From NCBI GenBank assembly GCA_034414595.1, contig DAOULY010000017.1, positions 62,001-126,000 on the forward strand: DNA of 64,000 nt, written 5' to 3'. Below the pieces are notes generated by a model. It did not search any database, was not told the origin of the DNA, and was given only the letters and a program-made list of their open reading frames with translations. The stretch's first letter is position 1, and each line of letters starts with the position of its first letter. The position numbers and the translations under genes are program-made. Of the stretch, positions 8,690 through 17,948 are shown piece by piece. Source of the DNA: DAOULY01 sp034414595. GTDB lineage: Bacteria; Chloroflexota; Dehalococcoidia; SZUA-161; JAUWZY01.

Positions 8690-9288
8690 GTCAGCGCTAC
8701 GAAATCTGTCTGGCAGGGGAGGGAGGACAAGGGCTGATACTTGCCGGCACCATCCTGGCGGAGGCTGCTGCTATCTACGACGGACGAAATGTCGTTATGA
8801 CCCAGGACTATGCCCCCCAACAGCGAGGGGGATTCAGCGAGACCGAGATTGTCCTGGACGATGGCGAAATAGATTATCCTATGGTGCTGGCCGCCAATCT
8901 GCTCGTGGCATTGACCCAAGACGCCTTCAACCGGCATCGCCGCCATATGGCCAAGGGTGGGCTTGTCCTCGTAGACTCCTCGCAGGTGGATGCCACAGTT
9001 GTGGAGGGTGTCAATATCGAATACCTTCCTCTGAAGAAGACTGCAATTGAGGCAACAGGGTCGGAAGCGGCTATTAACTTGGTGGCTCTCGGAGCGGTCA
9101 GTGGGCTAACCCGTTGTGTATCGCTAACTGCACTGAACGCGGCCCTCGGGAAGCGTTTCTCGCGAGAAAGTCGCCTCCAGAACGAGGCAGCGCTGAGGAA
9201 GGGCTTCGAATTGGGGAGGGGATTACGCGCGAAGAGGGCGAAGAAGCGCGCTCCGCGGAGGGTGCGCAAGAAATCCCCTTCTCGTTAG
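8686..9288 (+). CDS. korC: 2-oxoacid:ferredoxin oxidoreductase, gamma subunit
   Basis: The 200-residue gamma subunit completes the four-gene set. It has the family start GEGGQGLILAGTILAEAA near residue 10 and the QDYAPQQRGGFSETEIV segment that lies close to the CoA and thiamine site in related structures. GTG at 8686 overlaps the beta-subunit stop. The last 20 residues or so form a Lys/Arg-rich tail that the family normally lacks. The tail may mediate binding to an acidic partner such as ferredoxin, or be neutral drift. Confidence 0.92.
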   Translation: MSQRYEICLAGEGGQGLILAGTILAEAAAIYDGRNVVMTQDYAPQQRGGFSETEIVLDDGEIDYPMVLAANLLVALTQDAFNRHRRHMAKGGLVLVDSSQVDATVVEGVNIEYLPLKKTAIEATGSEAAINLVALGAVSGLTRCVSLTALNAALGKRFSRESRLQNEAALRKGFELGRGLRAKRAKKRAPRRVRKKSPSR

Positions 9289-9671
9289 TGCCACCGTGGT
9301 ATCAAAGTCCGGGATAAAAGAGTGCTGGGCACGAGCATAACTCCACAGCCACATTACTGTGCGAATGTGCCGGGAGCCGGCAGTGTGGTGCGTTTGATGT
9401 GGCTACATCGATAGCAGGCTTCCGAGGACTGCTCAACATTTCTGACTTTTGTTTAACCACGGCCCGTCTAACAGAAAGTCAGAAGGTGCAGCGAGGTAAC
9501 AAAATAGTATTGTGTGCAATCAATGGGATACCGTGGTTCGTTCGATTATGTCGCTGTTCTGAGCACCTGCTCCAATAAGGGGATCTGGCCACTTAATCTC
9601 GCCGAAAGGCAGACAACAAAGTGCTCCACAAGGATTTCTTTTTGAAAGGGAAGGCATCCGACTGTGGATTA
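9289..9671. other. Intergenic region between convergent operons, with one imperfect inverted repeat
   Basis: No convincing gene is seen in these 383 bases. The one structure is an inverted repeat, CTGACTTT (9442-9449) and AAAGTCAG (9475-9482), extendable by a few bases around a loop of about 20. It could act as a terminator for one of the two converging transcripts, but it is AT-rich and has no adjoining T run. Confidence 0.4.
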
Positions 9672-12197
9672 CTAAAATTTGAGTAGTCCAAGTCTCTTGG
9701 GAGGCTTCCTGCGCCACTTTGTTCTGAATCTTCGACCGATGAAGAAAAGTGGTATCCCGCCTAGGGCCAGAAAGCTGATAATCGTTCCCGCCTCCCTTTG
9801 CCCACTCTCTGTGAATTCCAAAGTCAGCTCATACTCTCCCGCTTCGTCAATGTACCAGCCATTTAGGAATCCGTAGACTCTTTCTGAGGGAATTGTCTCC
9901 CCATTCACTTTTGCCACCCAACCTGGATAGTAAGACTCGCTCAGGATTAGGTAAAATGGCGTTGCCGAATTCATACGAACCTGATACTTGCCAGGGTGGA
10001 TCAAGGAAAAATCTGCGCTCTCTATCTTTTCAGCTTTCATTATGAGCGGACTAAAATATACAGAAAAACTTCGAGGACTGTAATCATCTTTTATTTCGTC
10101 CACTCCTATCCATATTTCTGAGATCTGATTATTGTCTAGTTGCATATTTTCATCTTCAGACCATCTCAGGTAGAATAGAGAAATGGGAGCCTCCACATCA
10201 TGCCAGCCTGGCGAATCTTCCATCGCCAGCTCGCATTCATACATTGACCCGTCAGATTCCAGGAACCTGAGTCTCAGATCAAGGTCAGCAAGTGATTGAG
10301 GGGAGTAATACGACAAGGAGATACTGGTAACATCTGGAGCTATAGCAACATCGGTGCCGATGAATAGCCAGTTGTGACCTTCCATATCGAAGCTATATTC
10401 GCTCTTCCAGCTATAGTCCCCTATCTTGAGGTATTCAGAACTCTTACTCACCTCAGCCCATTCCTGTGAGCCCTCCGCCCATTTCCAGGCGATTTGGCTG
10501 CCCAGAGTCTCAGAATGTATGGTAACCAAAGCATATACCCTGGGATAGGGGTCCTGATTTTGGTAAATATCTATCGTTGGGGATTCCCAGGCCTTGCTGA
10601 AGGAATCGTCCAGAATAAAGTTAGCGGAAACGGGATTCTCTTTGTCTACTACAGCGTATTTTATCCCTAGGATATCAGATGCCCCCCTTATACTTGTTGC
10701 TTGCTCCGATGCCGACCAATAAAGTAAGTTCAAAAAATCTCCCGTCCATTTCGGTGCCCGACTTGGGGCACCGCCCGGCACTATTTCCTTCCCATGTAGC
10801 TGATTGTAAGTCAAGGGATTGACAATTAACCCGGTTTCTGGGGAGACTTTCCCGCCAACGGGTGGAATTAGCAGGACCCTGCCTTGGTCTTGCTCTGATA
10901 ACCAACTGATGGCACCCTGTTGATCCGTTGTTAACTGGAAGGTCTGGAACGCTGCCCGAGCTTCCTGCCAGGTGTTTGCTGTTACGAGCAGGCTTAAGAT
11001 TGCGACAATAAGCAGGGCGATTTTAGGACGTTTAAGCATGTTCACAATGCTCTTTGCCCCGAAACCCGCCAAAACAGCATAGGCAAGAACGGTGAATTCC
11101 AAGAATCTCGCCGGAACTCTTGTACTGGAAAAAAAGGGAATGTGATCATGGGCAAAGGCATAGATTGGGGTATGTAGGCCCATTGCCAAAATTATCGTTA
11201 TCGCGGCCGAAGCAGCAAAGAACCAAACATACTTGTTTTTGTAATTGAAAATTATCCCAGCCAGCACCAGCATTACCAGGGATAGTCGGAGCAATTGAAA
11301 CAATATCGGGCTAGATAGAGAATAAGCGCTCTCAGGAGAATTAAAGCTGCCAGGGGAACTTAGAGTTATCGCCTGAAGAAATGTGCAAGTCCAGGGTATC
11401 GAATCTGCTAAGAAATAGTGTGTGGAATAAAGATAGTCTGCCTCCCAAATTAATGGAAACCACCAAAAAGCAGTCAACAGCAGACCGAGTGAAAATATCG
11501 AGACACAGGCAACAAAGGGAGCTTTAACACTTTGCTTTCCCCTGTATATTAGCCAGATACGAAAAATCACATATAGCCCCAAGAACGGACCAAATAAGAT
11601 GGAAAATGTCTGAGGATGGGTTAAGGTTAGCAGTGCTAATAATATTCCCGCAAGGACAATACTCTTTGCTCTCGGTTTCTTGATCGCTCTTTCAATGGCG
11701 AGGAAGACAATCGGGGCTAACATATGCGCCATGCCAAAGCATGCGTGAAGCCCTGCAAAAGCTATTTCCAGCAACGTGTATGGAGCGAAAGCATAAACCA
11801 GTCCAGCAATAAAGCTGGCACATCTATTTCTTGTCAACTCATAGATGAAAAAATAGGCGAATATGGCAGCGAGAATAAAAAATGAAAGGTACAGAAATTT
11901 GCTCGCCAGAACCCACCCCAAAGGGAAGCTTAGAAGCAAAAGCAGACACTGAGCGAAAGACGGAAACATGTAAAACAGGGGGTACCCTAAATACCAGTGG
12001 TCGGTCCACTGGGACATGGTATGGTAGCCAAAAATGAGGTCTTTAGCCGCTACCGCAGGAGGTATGCCGGCGAAATAATCGTCACCTTTGGGAATCCCTG
12101 AGTTAAACCAACCTGTCGCCGCCGTAAGGACGATCAAGGCCAAAATGGCGATCTCAGTTGTCCTGTGGGTCTTTAGAAACTGCGCTGCTCTTTTCAT
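9672..12197 (-). CDS. Large polytopic membrane protein, YfhO / PTPS-related (GT-C-like) family
   Basis: An 841-residue protein with a short cytoplasmic start, a long run of hydrophobic segments (about residues 15-430, roughly a dozen helices) and a large extracytoplasmic beta-rich part. A last membrane helix and a basic tail (RRFRTKWRRKPPKR) close it. The loop after the first helix has GIPKGDDYFAG, with acidic residues where GT-C glycosyltransferases place catalytic carboxylates. Near the C-terminus, YYPGWVAKVNGE matches the YfhO signature. Members are thought to glycosylate lipid-linked or cell-wall polymers from polyprenyl-phosphate sugars; the exact acceptor is unknown. It overlaps the upstream flippase-like gene by 44 bases, so the two are probably made together. 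Confidence 0.75.
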   Translation of the reverse strand: MKRAAQFLKTHRTTEIAILALIVLTAATGWFNSGIPKGDDYFAGIPPAVAAKDLIFGYHTMSQWTDHWYLGYPLFYMFPSFAQCLLLLLSFPLGWVLASKFLYLSFFILAAIFAYFFIYELTRNRCASFIAGLVYAFAPYTLLEIAFAGLHACFGMAHMLAPIVFLAIERAIKKPRAKSIVLAGILLALLTLTHPQTFSILFGPFLGLYVIFRIWLIYRGKQSVKAPFVACVSIFSLGLLLTAFWWFPLIWEADYLYSTHYFLADSIPWTCTFLQAITLSSPGSFNSPESAYSLSSPILFQLLRLSLVMLVLAGIIFNYKNKYVWFFAASAAITIILAMGLHTPIYAFAHDHIPFFSSTRVPARFLEFTVLAYAVLAGFGAKSIVNMLKRPKIALLIVAILSLLVTANTWQEARAAFQTFQLTTDQQGAISWLSEQDQGRVLLIPPVGGKVSPETGLIVNPLTYNQLHGKEIVPGGAPSRAPKWTGDFLNLLYWSASEQATSIRGASDILGIKYAVVDKENPVSANFILDDSFSKAWESPTIDIYQNQDPYPRVYALVTIHSETLGSQIAWKWAEGSQEWAEVSKSSEYLKIGDYSWKSEYSFDMEGHNWLFIGTDVAIAPDVTSISLSYYSPQSLADLDLRLRFLESDGSMYECELAMEDSPGWHDVEAPISLFYLRWSEDENMQLDNNQISEIWIGVDEIKDDYSPRSFSVYFSPLIMKAEKIESADFSLIHPGKYQVRMNSATPFYLILSESYYPGWVAKVNGETIPSERVYGFLNGWYIDEAGEYELTLEFTESGQREAGTIISFLALGGIPLFFIGRRFRTKWRRKPPKRLGLLKF

Positions 12198-13182
12198 TTT
12201 CTTTTCTCGAAGGCGCTTTTCTCATGCTGACGCCGAGGGAGCTAAATGAGGCTAAACCAATGAGAAAGATTAAGAATCCGGTAAGAACATGGCCACAAAC
12301 CATTACAGCACCAGCCAGGTTTGTGTCCACGCCGAGCCCGAAAGAAAACACGAGTAACATCAATACCTCGTTACTTCCGATCTGAGCTGGCGGCATGGGT
12401 AGGATATAAGTAAGGTTTATCAGAGAGTAACCAAATAGAATTGGAAGGAAGCCAAGGTACGGGCCAAAGGCAATGAATAAGACATAGAAGTAGACACCAT
12501 CAAATAGCACCGCGAGGATAGTCAAGGCAGTGATCCAGAATAGCCTTCGTCGATTGCCACGCACAACCCACATGCCTTCGAGAAAACCGTCGACAAAGGC
12601 CAGGATCCTGTCCCTGAATCGCCTCGGGGCCAGGACCAGAAAGCGTTGCACGAGAGAAACCACCTTTTGTTTACTTCTCAGAGATAGCATCACCAGAGAA
12701 ACAAGAGCTGCGAAAATAGCTAAAAGGACGATTAAGCAGACAAGCAAAGTGGTGCTCAACTGGAACGAGACTAATGGGATAAGTATCAGCACCAATATAA
12801 TAGGCGATAAATTCACCAACCTGTCAATGAAGATAGTGGAGAGTGAGCTGGAGACGGGAACATTTTTGAGCTGGCTGAGCATAATAGATTGGGTTATATC
12901 ACCAGCCCTGAATGAGACAACGTAATTCATCAAAAGTCCAGCCATTGAAAGGGAAAAGGCATCGCGAATACTTAGCTTGGTGAGAGGCCCGACGAGGCTG
13001 CGCCACCTCAGGCTGCGAAGAAAATAGGCAAAAACATAAAGCGCGGAAGCAGCCACCAGCAGCCACCAATCTATCACTCTAAAGTAAGAAATCACCTCGG
13101 AGACATTGACGAGCTTAAACCAGGCGAACAGCAGTATCGCCCCGAGTATGATGCCAATAATGAGATTTCGATACTTCTTCAT
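12154..13182 (-). CDS. Flippase-like integral membrane protein (lysylphosphatidylglycerol synthase transmembrane family, UPF0104)
   Basis: A 342-residue protein with about eight hydrophobic segments matching the TIGR00374/LPG-synthase transmembrane fold. Visible features are an early YFLRSLRWRSLV segment, the DITQSIMLSQL stretch and a PPAQIGSNEVLML motif near residue 265 (family P-x-x-x-G-x-x-E). Such proteins are proposed to flip or export lipid-linked substrates. Here the overlap with the YfhO-like gene suggests it presents the lipid substrate for that enzyme (inference). The cytoplasmic C-terminus is Lys/Glu/Ser-rich. No clear ribosome site is seen before the ATG at 13182. Confidence 0.8.
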   Translation of the reverse strand: MKKYRNLIIGIILGAILLFAWFKLVNVSEVISYFRVIDWWLLVAASALYVFAYFLRSLRWRSLVGPLTKLSIRDAFSLSMAGLLMNYVVSFRAGDITQSIMLSQLKNVPVSSSLSTIFIDRLVNLSPIILVLILIPLVSFQLSTTLLVCLIVLLAIFAALVSLVMLSLRSKQKVVSLVQRFLVLAPRRFRDRILAFVDGFLEGMWVVRGNRRRLFWITALTILAVLFDGVYFYVLFIAFGPYLGFLPILFGYSLINLTYILPMPPAQIGSNEVLMLLVFSFGLGVDTNLAGAVMVCGHVLTGFLIFLIGLASFSSLGVSMRKAPSRKENEKSSAVSKDPQDN

Positions 13183-13249
13183 CTAGACAAGCTTTGCGCT
13201 TTGAAAGAGAGTGAGTGCAATGAGCATAAGATATGTTAAGGCTCCAATT

Positions 13250-13297
13250 TTCAAAGCCAAGAGAAAACAGACATCATCCTTTTCTCTTGGCTTTGAA
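13250..13297 (-). terminator. Perfect 18-bp inverted repeat between the DUF362 and flippase-like genes
   Basis: The left arm (13250-13267, TTCAAAGCCAAGAGAAAA) and right arm (13280-13297) are perfect reverse complements around a 12-base loop. It begins 16 bases past the DUF362 gene end, where a terminator would be expected. However, neither strand has a T run after the stem, so it is not a textbook rho-independent terminator. It may be a processing or stability hairpin, or a small repetitive element. Confidence 0.5.
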
Positions 13298-13312
13298 GCA
13301 ACGCCATTAGTT

Positions 13313-14440
13313 TTATAGCTTGGCAAAAGCCTCAAGAACATCCTCGGGCTGGGGGGGACAGCCTTTAATCCAAATCAGATTGTGCGTCTGCGCTAGCTCC
13401 TTAGTGCACTTGCCCAAGCAGATTATCTTGCCATGCCTCTCCGGCACCGTAGCGTGACGACCGGAAACGATGTCTAACCTGCCGATAAGAACATAGTAAG
13501 CAAGCTTGGGGCCGTACCTCAAAGCCTTTTGGGGAGAACTCATTATTTGCTTGACTGCCGCTTCGAGTCCTTGTCCACACATGCTACAAGCATAAGGGTC
13601 CCTCCAGTTGGTAAACCTGAATCTGCGGTAGTATTGCTCGTTAGCCCTCTGGAAATTCAGTCTCACCTCGTCAATTGGAGGGCCTTCGACCTCGGGATCG
13701 ATGGTGCCGACATCTGCCTCAGCCGCCAGCCTGATATGCTCCACCTGTAATGGGTCTATACCCATCACTCTACAGGCCACCGCATCAGCAGCAACTATGT
13801 CCTCGCTGACGATTAATATGTCGGACTCGATCGAATGTCCTGAGTATAACGGTCCGTCACCTTCCACGCCACCGATGCCATCGATGATGGTCAAGTTGGG
13901 GGTAATTGCTTTGGCTATCTCAGCAATAGGCGCGTGCAAGCCCTCTTTGTGAATAAACTTCTTGTAGCCTGCCTTAAGTAGCCCTTTTTGATTCTTCAAA
14001 CCCAACGTCACTGTTGTGTTCATATGAGTCTTTAGTTTAGCCATATTAATGTAATAAGACTCGGTGATTATCTCGGGAACCCGCAGTTTCCCATACTTCC
14101 ACGGGTAAGCTATTGTCTTCTCCTGGTTCAAATCTAGCAGTGTGATGCTGTAGTCGCGGGCTAGTTTCCTGAATCCACTGACCTCAAATGCCTGCTCAGC
14201 ATCCACCAACAGCCCGGGGGCTTCTCCGATGACAATGTCCGTGATGCCTCTGCGACTAAAATAGTCAATCACCACCCGCGCTAGTGAGGGATTACTCACA
14301 ATTGCTGTTTTCGGGTGGGCCGCAACAACTATATTGGGCTTAATGAAGACGCGCCTTGAATCCACATGAGGACTTACCTCATTTAACAACCTGTATAGGT
14401 CGTCGTGGTTTCTAGTCTTTTGTAAATAAACCTTACTCAC
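13313..14440 (-). CDS. DUF362 domain protein
   Basis: A 375-residue cytoplasmic protein with the DUF362 fold: FIKPNIVVAAHP near residue 33, NMAKLKTHMNTTVTLGLKNQKG near the middle, and IIDGIGGVEGDGP with the conserved G-x-E-G-x-G pattern. The C-terminal third carries cysteines in CSMCGQG, CLGKCTKE and GCPP. That could ligate a metal but is not a complete 4Fe-4S ferredoxin motif, unlike many DUF362 proteins that have two. The family's reaction is not established. GTG at 14440 is the only sensible start. It lies in a minus-strand run with a methyltransferase 18 bases upstream, so a role in the same glycan or lipid pathway is possible. Confidence 0.75.
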   Translation of the reverse strand: MSKVYLQKTRNHDDLYRLLNEVSPHVDSRRVFIKPNIVVAAHPKTAIVSNPSLARVVIDYFSRRGITDIVIGEAPGLLVDAEQAFEVSGFRKLARDYSITLLDLNQEKTIAYPWKYGKLRVPEIITESYYINMAKLKTHMNTTVTLGLKNQKGLLKAGYKKFIHKEGLHAPIAEIAKAITPNLTIIDGIGGVEGDGPLYSGHSIESDILIVSEDIVAADAVACRVMGIDPLQVEHIRLAAEADVGTIDPEVEGPPIDEVRLNFQRANEQYYRRFRFTNWRDPYACSMCGQGLEAAVKQIMSSPQKALRYGPKLAYYVLIGRLDIVSGRHATVPERHGKIICLGKCTKELAQTHNLIWIKGCPPQPEDVLEAFAKL

Positions 14441-14458
14441 TGTTGCCTATCTTTCGAG

Positions 14459-15304
14459 TTAAATTTCGGATAGAACATAAAGGTGATGCGCTTGGAATAG
14501 TCGAAACCATTGAGGTAAGGAGGCATCTAGGCCAATAGTGAAAGAAAGCATGCGTGATTGTTCGCTGCCTTCCCTCTCCTCGAGCCTCCATTCCCATTTT
14601 CTCCCAACGATTGAAAGAATCCTCTTCAGTTCTCCTCGTAGCGGCATGTCCCAGGTATCCATGCAGGGGGGAATATCAATAGCCCCTGCCTCTAACACTC
14701 CTAGACCATTTCTTCTCACTGAGGCCAGAATCCCTTTCATAGTCATCAGATTCAGACGCCCGTGATCCCATTTCAATCGGTGAAACTTATGGTAAAGCCT
14801 GTGAATCGGCGTGCCGGAATTGTAGCGGTTCTGTGTTATTAGCAATATATATTTGCCGGATACTCTCTTCATCTCAGCAACCAAGATGTCTGGGTCTGTG
14901 AATCTTTCAAAGATGCAATAATTCCAGACTAAATCGAAATGCCGATCGGGGAAAGGGAGCCTATCAACCTCGCAATGGGCAAATCTCACTCGATCGATTA
15001 ACCCTTTTTGTTCCCAAACCTCCTTAGCTTTGTCTAGCAGCCGCTGTGATGGACTTGTCAACCAGACGTCAGCGCCATTGCGAGCAAATTCAAGGCTACC
15101 AATGCCGGGCACGCCGGTTACGCCATCAGCCGGTGTCTCCAAGACGGATTGTATGCCATATTTGCCTTGGATAGTCCGGAAATAGTCATTTATTACTATT
15201 CTCTCATAGACTGTGCCTATCCCTTCGTCAAAATCCGGGGGGGCATTGGCTGTGTTTCGTTCGATAAACGTGAGAAATTCCTCTCTTTCCAGTTTGGTTA
15301 TCAT
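14459..15304 (-). CDS. Class I SAM-dependent methyltransferase
   Basis: A 281-residue protein with a degenerate motif I (ADGVTGVPGIGS), an acidic turn after strand 2 and the LPFPDRHFDLVWNYCIFERF region, which is the usual motif II/III equivalent of Methyltransf_11 proteins. It has no membrane segments. ATG at 15304 follows GGAGG with eight-base spacing. The target is unknown. Neighbouring glycosyltransferase and radical SAM genes hint at modification of a glycan or lipid, but motif I is poor enough that catalytic competence should be tested. Confidence 0.7.
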   Translation of the reverse strand: MITKLEREEFLTFIERNTANAPPDFDEGIGTVYERIVINDYFRTIQGKYGIQSVLETPADGVTGVPGIGSLEFARNGADVWLTSPSQRLLDKAKEVWEQKGLIDRVRFAHCEVDRLPFPDRHFDLVWNYCIFERFTDPDILVAEMKRVSGKYILLITQNRYNSGTPIHRLYHKFHRLKWDHGRLNLMTMKGILASVRRNGLGVLEAGAIDIPPCMDTWDMPLRGELKRILSIVGRKWEWRLEEREGSEQSRMLSFTIGLDASLPQWFRLFQAHHLYVLSEI

Positions 15305-15406
15305 TTCTCATTCCTCCGAGTGAGAAGAGTCTTTATAAAAACAGCAAATACGAACACCGTGCTCAAGACATAAAGAAATAGCCAAATGGCCAATGATACA
15401 GTCTTC

Positions 15407-16528
15407 CTAAGAAGAACCACCAGCTCCTCCAAGCTCTGTAACCTTCGTACCTTGAGAGAAAAGTACCCAGCTTCCCACCCTAACCAACGTTCTGAAGTGC
15501 ATTAACATGTTGGTGTACGAGGCATTAGCTAAAGGGCAATAGCACTCCCCAAGCTTAATCCTCGATCTCAGTTCCTGTGCCTTTGAGTTAAACCACACTT
15601 TCCCAAAGTCGTAGCCGACTTCTCGTAGGTTTCCCATCGGTTCTGCTTTTATGCAACAAGCCCAAACATCGCCATCCGGAGCTATGTGAGCTGAAGCAAA
15701 GCCGGCATAGCAGGGAATGATCTGGCGTTTCTTGACCAGCACTTCCTCAACCATGCGATAATAATGGATACGAAATGCTTGAGTAATCTTGGATATACGC
15801 GTAGACTCATGACACCGTATTTTCGGTAGTAAATAATCAATTGCCTTGGTGTAGCTTTTGGGGGAAGGGGTTATATCGTCTTCTATAGTACACAATTCGA
15901 CACGCTGTTCGGCAATCTCTGTGATATATGAATCGGGACTGAGCTCGGTCATCACATATTCAAATATATCAGGGATTAAGCTGATATTATACTTTGAAAT
16001 CACAGTGTGGATGCCCAGTTGAAGATTGTTGTATCTTAACTCTCGCAGGGCATCATAGGTGGTCATTGCCTTTTCCCAGTTTCCTGGGACTCCCCTAATT
16101 TCATCGTGGTTCGAGCCAACGCCATCCAAAGAGAGATTTATGATGATGTTGGTTTTGGGGCAATACTCTGCAATCTGTCCAACTTGCTCCGGTATAGTAT
16201 TGCAAAGTAGACCATTTGTCGGAATGTTTATGATACCCGGACAGCAGTTAGCGTAGATGCTGCGGCAGATATCGACGAGGTCTTTCCTGAGGAACGGCTC
16301 GCCCCCGCTGATGGTAAACCAATACGGTGCTTTGCCAAGCGATCTGAAGGTTAGCTCAAGTTCCGCAAGCGAGAGATCGTCTGCTTTTCTCTTCCACACA
16401 TGGCATGTCTTACACCTTGAATTGCAAGCGTAAGTGACACTCAAGGTAACGTTGAGGGGCATTTTTCTCGGATAGCCTATTCCTCGAAATAGTCTATACT
16501 GCGGAATCTGTGTCAATAGACCTATCAT
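15407..16528 (-). CDS. Radical SAM protein with SPASM-like C-terminus
   Basis: Binds a [4Fe-4S] cluster through C-x3-C-x2-C (Cys35, Cys39, Cys42 from this start) to cleave S-adenosylmethionine. The next hallmark, TISGGEPFLRKDL, follows at about 30 residues. The C-terminal part has CYAGFASAHIAPDGDVWACC and a CYCP segment, which fits a SPASM or twitch domain with extra cluster ligands. I prefer the ATG at 16528, preceded by AAAGG and leaving a 35-base overlap with the upstream GT2. In-frame starts at 16567 and 16588 would lengthen the overlap. SPASM proteins modify peptides, sugars or cofactors; the substrate here is unknown. Confidence 0.82.
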   Translation of the reverse strand: MIGLLTQIPQYRLFRGIGYPRKMPLNVTLSVTYACNSRCKTCHVWKRKADDLSLAELELTFRSLGKAPYWFTISGGEPFLRKDLVDICRSIYANCCPGIINIPTNGLLCNTIPEQVGQIAEYCPKTNIIINLSLDGVGSNHDEIRGVPGNWEKAMTTYDALRELRYNNLQLGIHTVISKYNISLIPDIFEYVMTELSPDSYITEIAEQRVELCTIEDDITPSPKSYTKAIDYLLPKIRCHESTRISKITQAFRIHYYRMVEEVLVKKRQIIPCYAGFASAHIAPDGDVWACCIKAEPMGNLREVGYDFGKVWFNSKAQELRSRIKLGECYCPLANASYTNMLMHFRTLVRVGSWVLFSQGTKVTELGGAGGSS

Positions 16529-17414
16529 CGTCGAAAGCCTTTGTTGATGATGCCACTTTCCAGACATAGTGCTTCTTTTTCCCACCATAGAAGTCCACCA
16601 TGCCCAAAAATCTGGCCCAGAGTTCCAGCATGGCTACCACAGCAGTCCAAAAAACGGATCTGAGGTTTGGCTGAATACTCTGAATGGCCAACTTCGCAAG
16701 TCTCATTGAATTCATGGTCGAGACCTGATAGCGAGTTGTTCTCCGCACATAGAGGTGGCCGCAGTAAATACGTCTCCGTTGTGACAGAAAATCGCTGAGG
16801 TTCTCCGGTCCTTTGTTGAGAACGCGGGCTTGAGGAACATACTTGATCTGATACCCTTTGTCCCGGACGATCTGTTCAATAGAGGCCTCATCTACCGGCG
16901 TGTCGATTGGAATCTCGGCTACGATATTCCTAAAAGCAACAAGCTCACCTAGTTTGGGGTCGATGGAAGCTACTCTATGGTGCAGTTCCCATATAACGTT
17001 GGCAGTAAATCCCCAGAAGTGCCGCCGGTCATTCGTGGGAATTGGGCGACCGCCGGTCATTCCAACATTGGGCTCAAGAAACGGCAAGCAAAGGTGCTCA
17101 ATGGTATCTCTCTCGGGAACCGTATCAGCACTTTCTAAAACGCAAATCTCTCCGGTTGCATTTTGCAGAAATAAATTTATAGCTGAGGCTTTGCCTCTCC
17201 TCTCGGGCTCTTCAATCAGTGTAACGCGCGGGTCGGTTTGCTGCTGAGATCTGACAATTTCCGCTGTTCGGTCGGTGCACCCTGAAGCGACTACTATTAT
17301 CTGGCTAATCTCAATTTGCTCTGTTTGCTGTGATTGCAGTCCTTGCAATAGCCTGCCGATGTTGGCCTCTTCATTATATGCACAGATGCCTATGCTCACC
17401 CGTAGTTCAGCCAT
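16494..17414 (-). CDS. Glycosyltransferase family 2
   Basis: A 306-residue GT-A enzyme. The N-terminus VSIGICAYNEEANIGRLL is the standard GT2 nucleotide-binding start. The acidic CVLESADTVPERDTIE segment stands where the D-x-D metal site is expected, here as E-S-A-D, which is degenerate. The C-terminal third has one or two hydrophobic stretches (FWTAVVAMLELWARFLGMV) that could attach it to the membrane. ATG at 17414 follows GGTAAGG. It heads the minus-strand run of radical SAM, methyltransferase, DUF362 and membrane protein genes and overlaps the radical SAM gene. Confidence 0.82.
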   Translation of the reverse strand: MAELRVSIGICAYNEEANIGRLLQGLQSQQTEQIEISQIIVVASGCTDRTAEIVRSQQQTDPRVTLIEEPERRGKASAINLFLQNATGEICVLESADTVPERDTIEHLCLPFLEPNVGMTGGRPIPTNDRRHFWGFTANVIWELHHRVASIDPKLGELVAFRNIVAEIPIDTPVDEASIEQIVRDKGYQIKYVPQARVLNKGPENLSDFLSQRRRIYCGHLYVRRTTRYQVSTMNSMRLAKLAIQSIQPNLRSVFWTAVVAMLELWARFLGMVDFYGGKKKHYVWKVASSTKAFDDDRSIDTDSAV

Positions 17415-17551
17415 TCCTTACCTGCCTACCAGACTTGTCAAAACCCCGATCAGCAATTCTGCCCGCTGGAACAGCCGATCTTCTCATAGGCTTCCCGCTC
17501 ACCAAAGGGCTTGCTTTAGCTCCTGATTCTTGTGCGACCTTGTTCTCGGCC

Positions 17552-17698
17552 TTATTTTCGGTCTTCTCTTTTTCCCTCACGATTATTCACACGCGACATC
17601 CCTTTGCGCTTTGAATGTATAGCTGAGAGCCACTTCATAGTCCGGTCGCTCTTCCAGCGCCGAAGCTCACTTTGGAACCTTTTGTGCTTAGCTGCCAC
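17552..17698 (-). CDS. Possible 48-residue basic protein (uncertain)
   Basis: An open frame from GTG at 17698 to TAA encodes a very basic, hydrophilic 48-residue peptide with many Lys/Arg, including SELRRWKSDRTMKW. It follows the small membrane protein gene by 25 bases on the same strand. It has no strong ribosome site and no recognised relatives. The rest of the 17415-17723 gap holds nothing else I can support, so this may be chance or a gene remnant. Confidence 0.2.
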   Translation of the reverse strand: MAAKHKRFQSELRRWKSDRTMKWLSAIHSKRKGMSRVNNREGKREDRK

Positions 17699-17723
17699 CT
17701 GATTAAGGCTACTCTCACGAGCA

Positions 17724-17930
17724 CTACCTCTCTCTGGGGGTTCTCCTGCTAATTGCAGCTGCCACCGGTGCCACGATTAGCCAGAGCGCGATCGTAATCA
17801 ACATGGCCAGAGGATAGCTTATGGTCTTTGCCTCGAAATGGGGAGCAACGATGCCCCAGAAGATCATGGTCAGCCAGGAGCTGAAGAAGAAACCCATCAC
17901 AGCCGTGGGAATAGCAAAGTAGTAACCCAT
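17724..17930 (-). CDS. Small two-helix membrane protein, unknown function
   Basis: A 68-residue protein with two clear hydrophobic helices (about residues 5-27 and 37-59) and a basic RRTPRER end, so both termini would lie on the inside by the positive-inside rule. AAGGGAG sits seven bases before the ATG at 17930, a strong ribosome site that makes this a real gene despite its size. I do not recognise a family. Confidence 0.6.
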   Translation of the reverse strand: MGYYFAIPTAVMGFFFSSWLTMIFWGIVAPHFEAKTISYPLAMLITIALWLIVAPVAAAISRRTPRER

Positions 17931-17948
17931 TCTCAGTCTCCCTTATAC

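Noticed and set aside
14100..14150. GGTTCAAATC resembling a tRNA T-loop
   Set aside because: It lies inside the DUF362 coding sequence and no cloverleaf partner arms are found around it.
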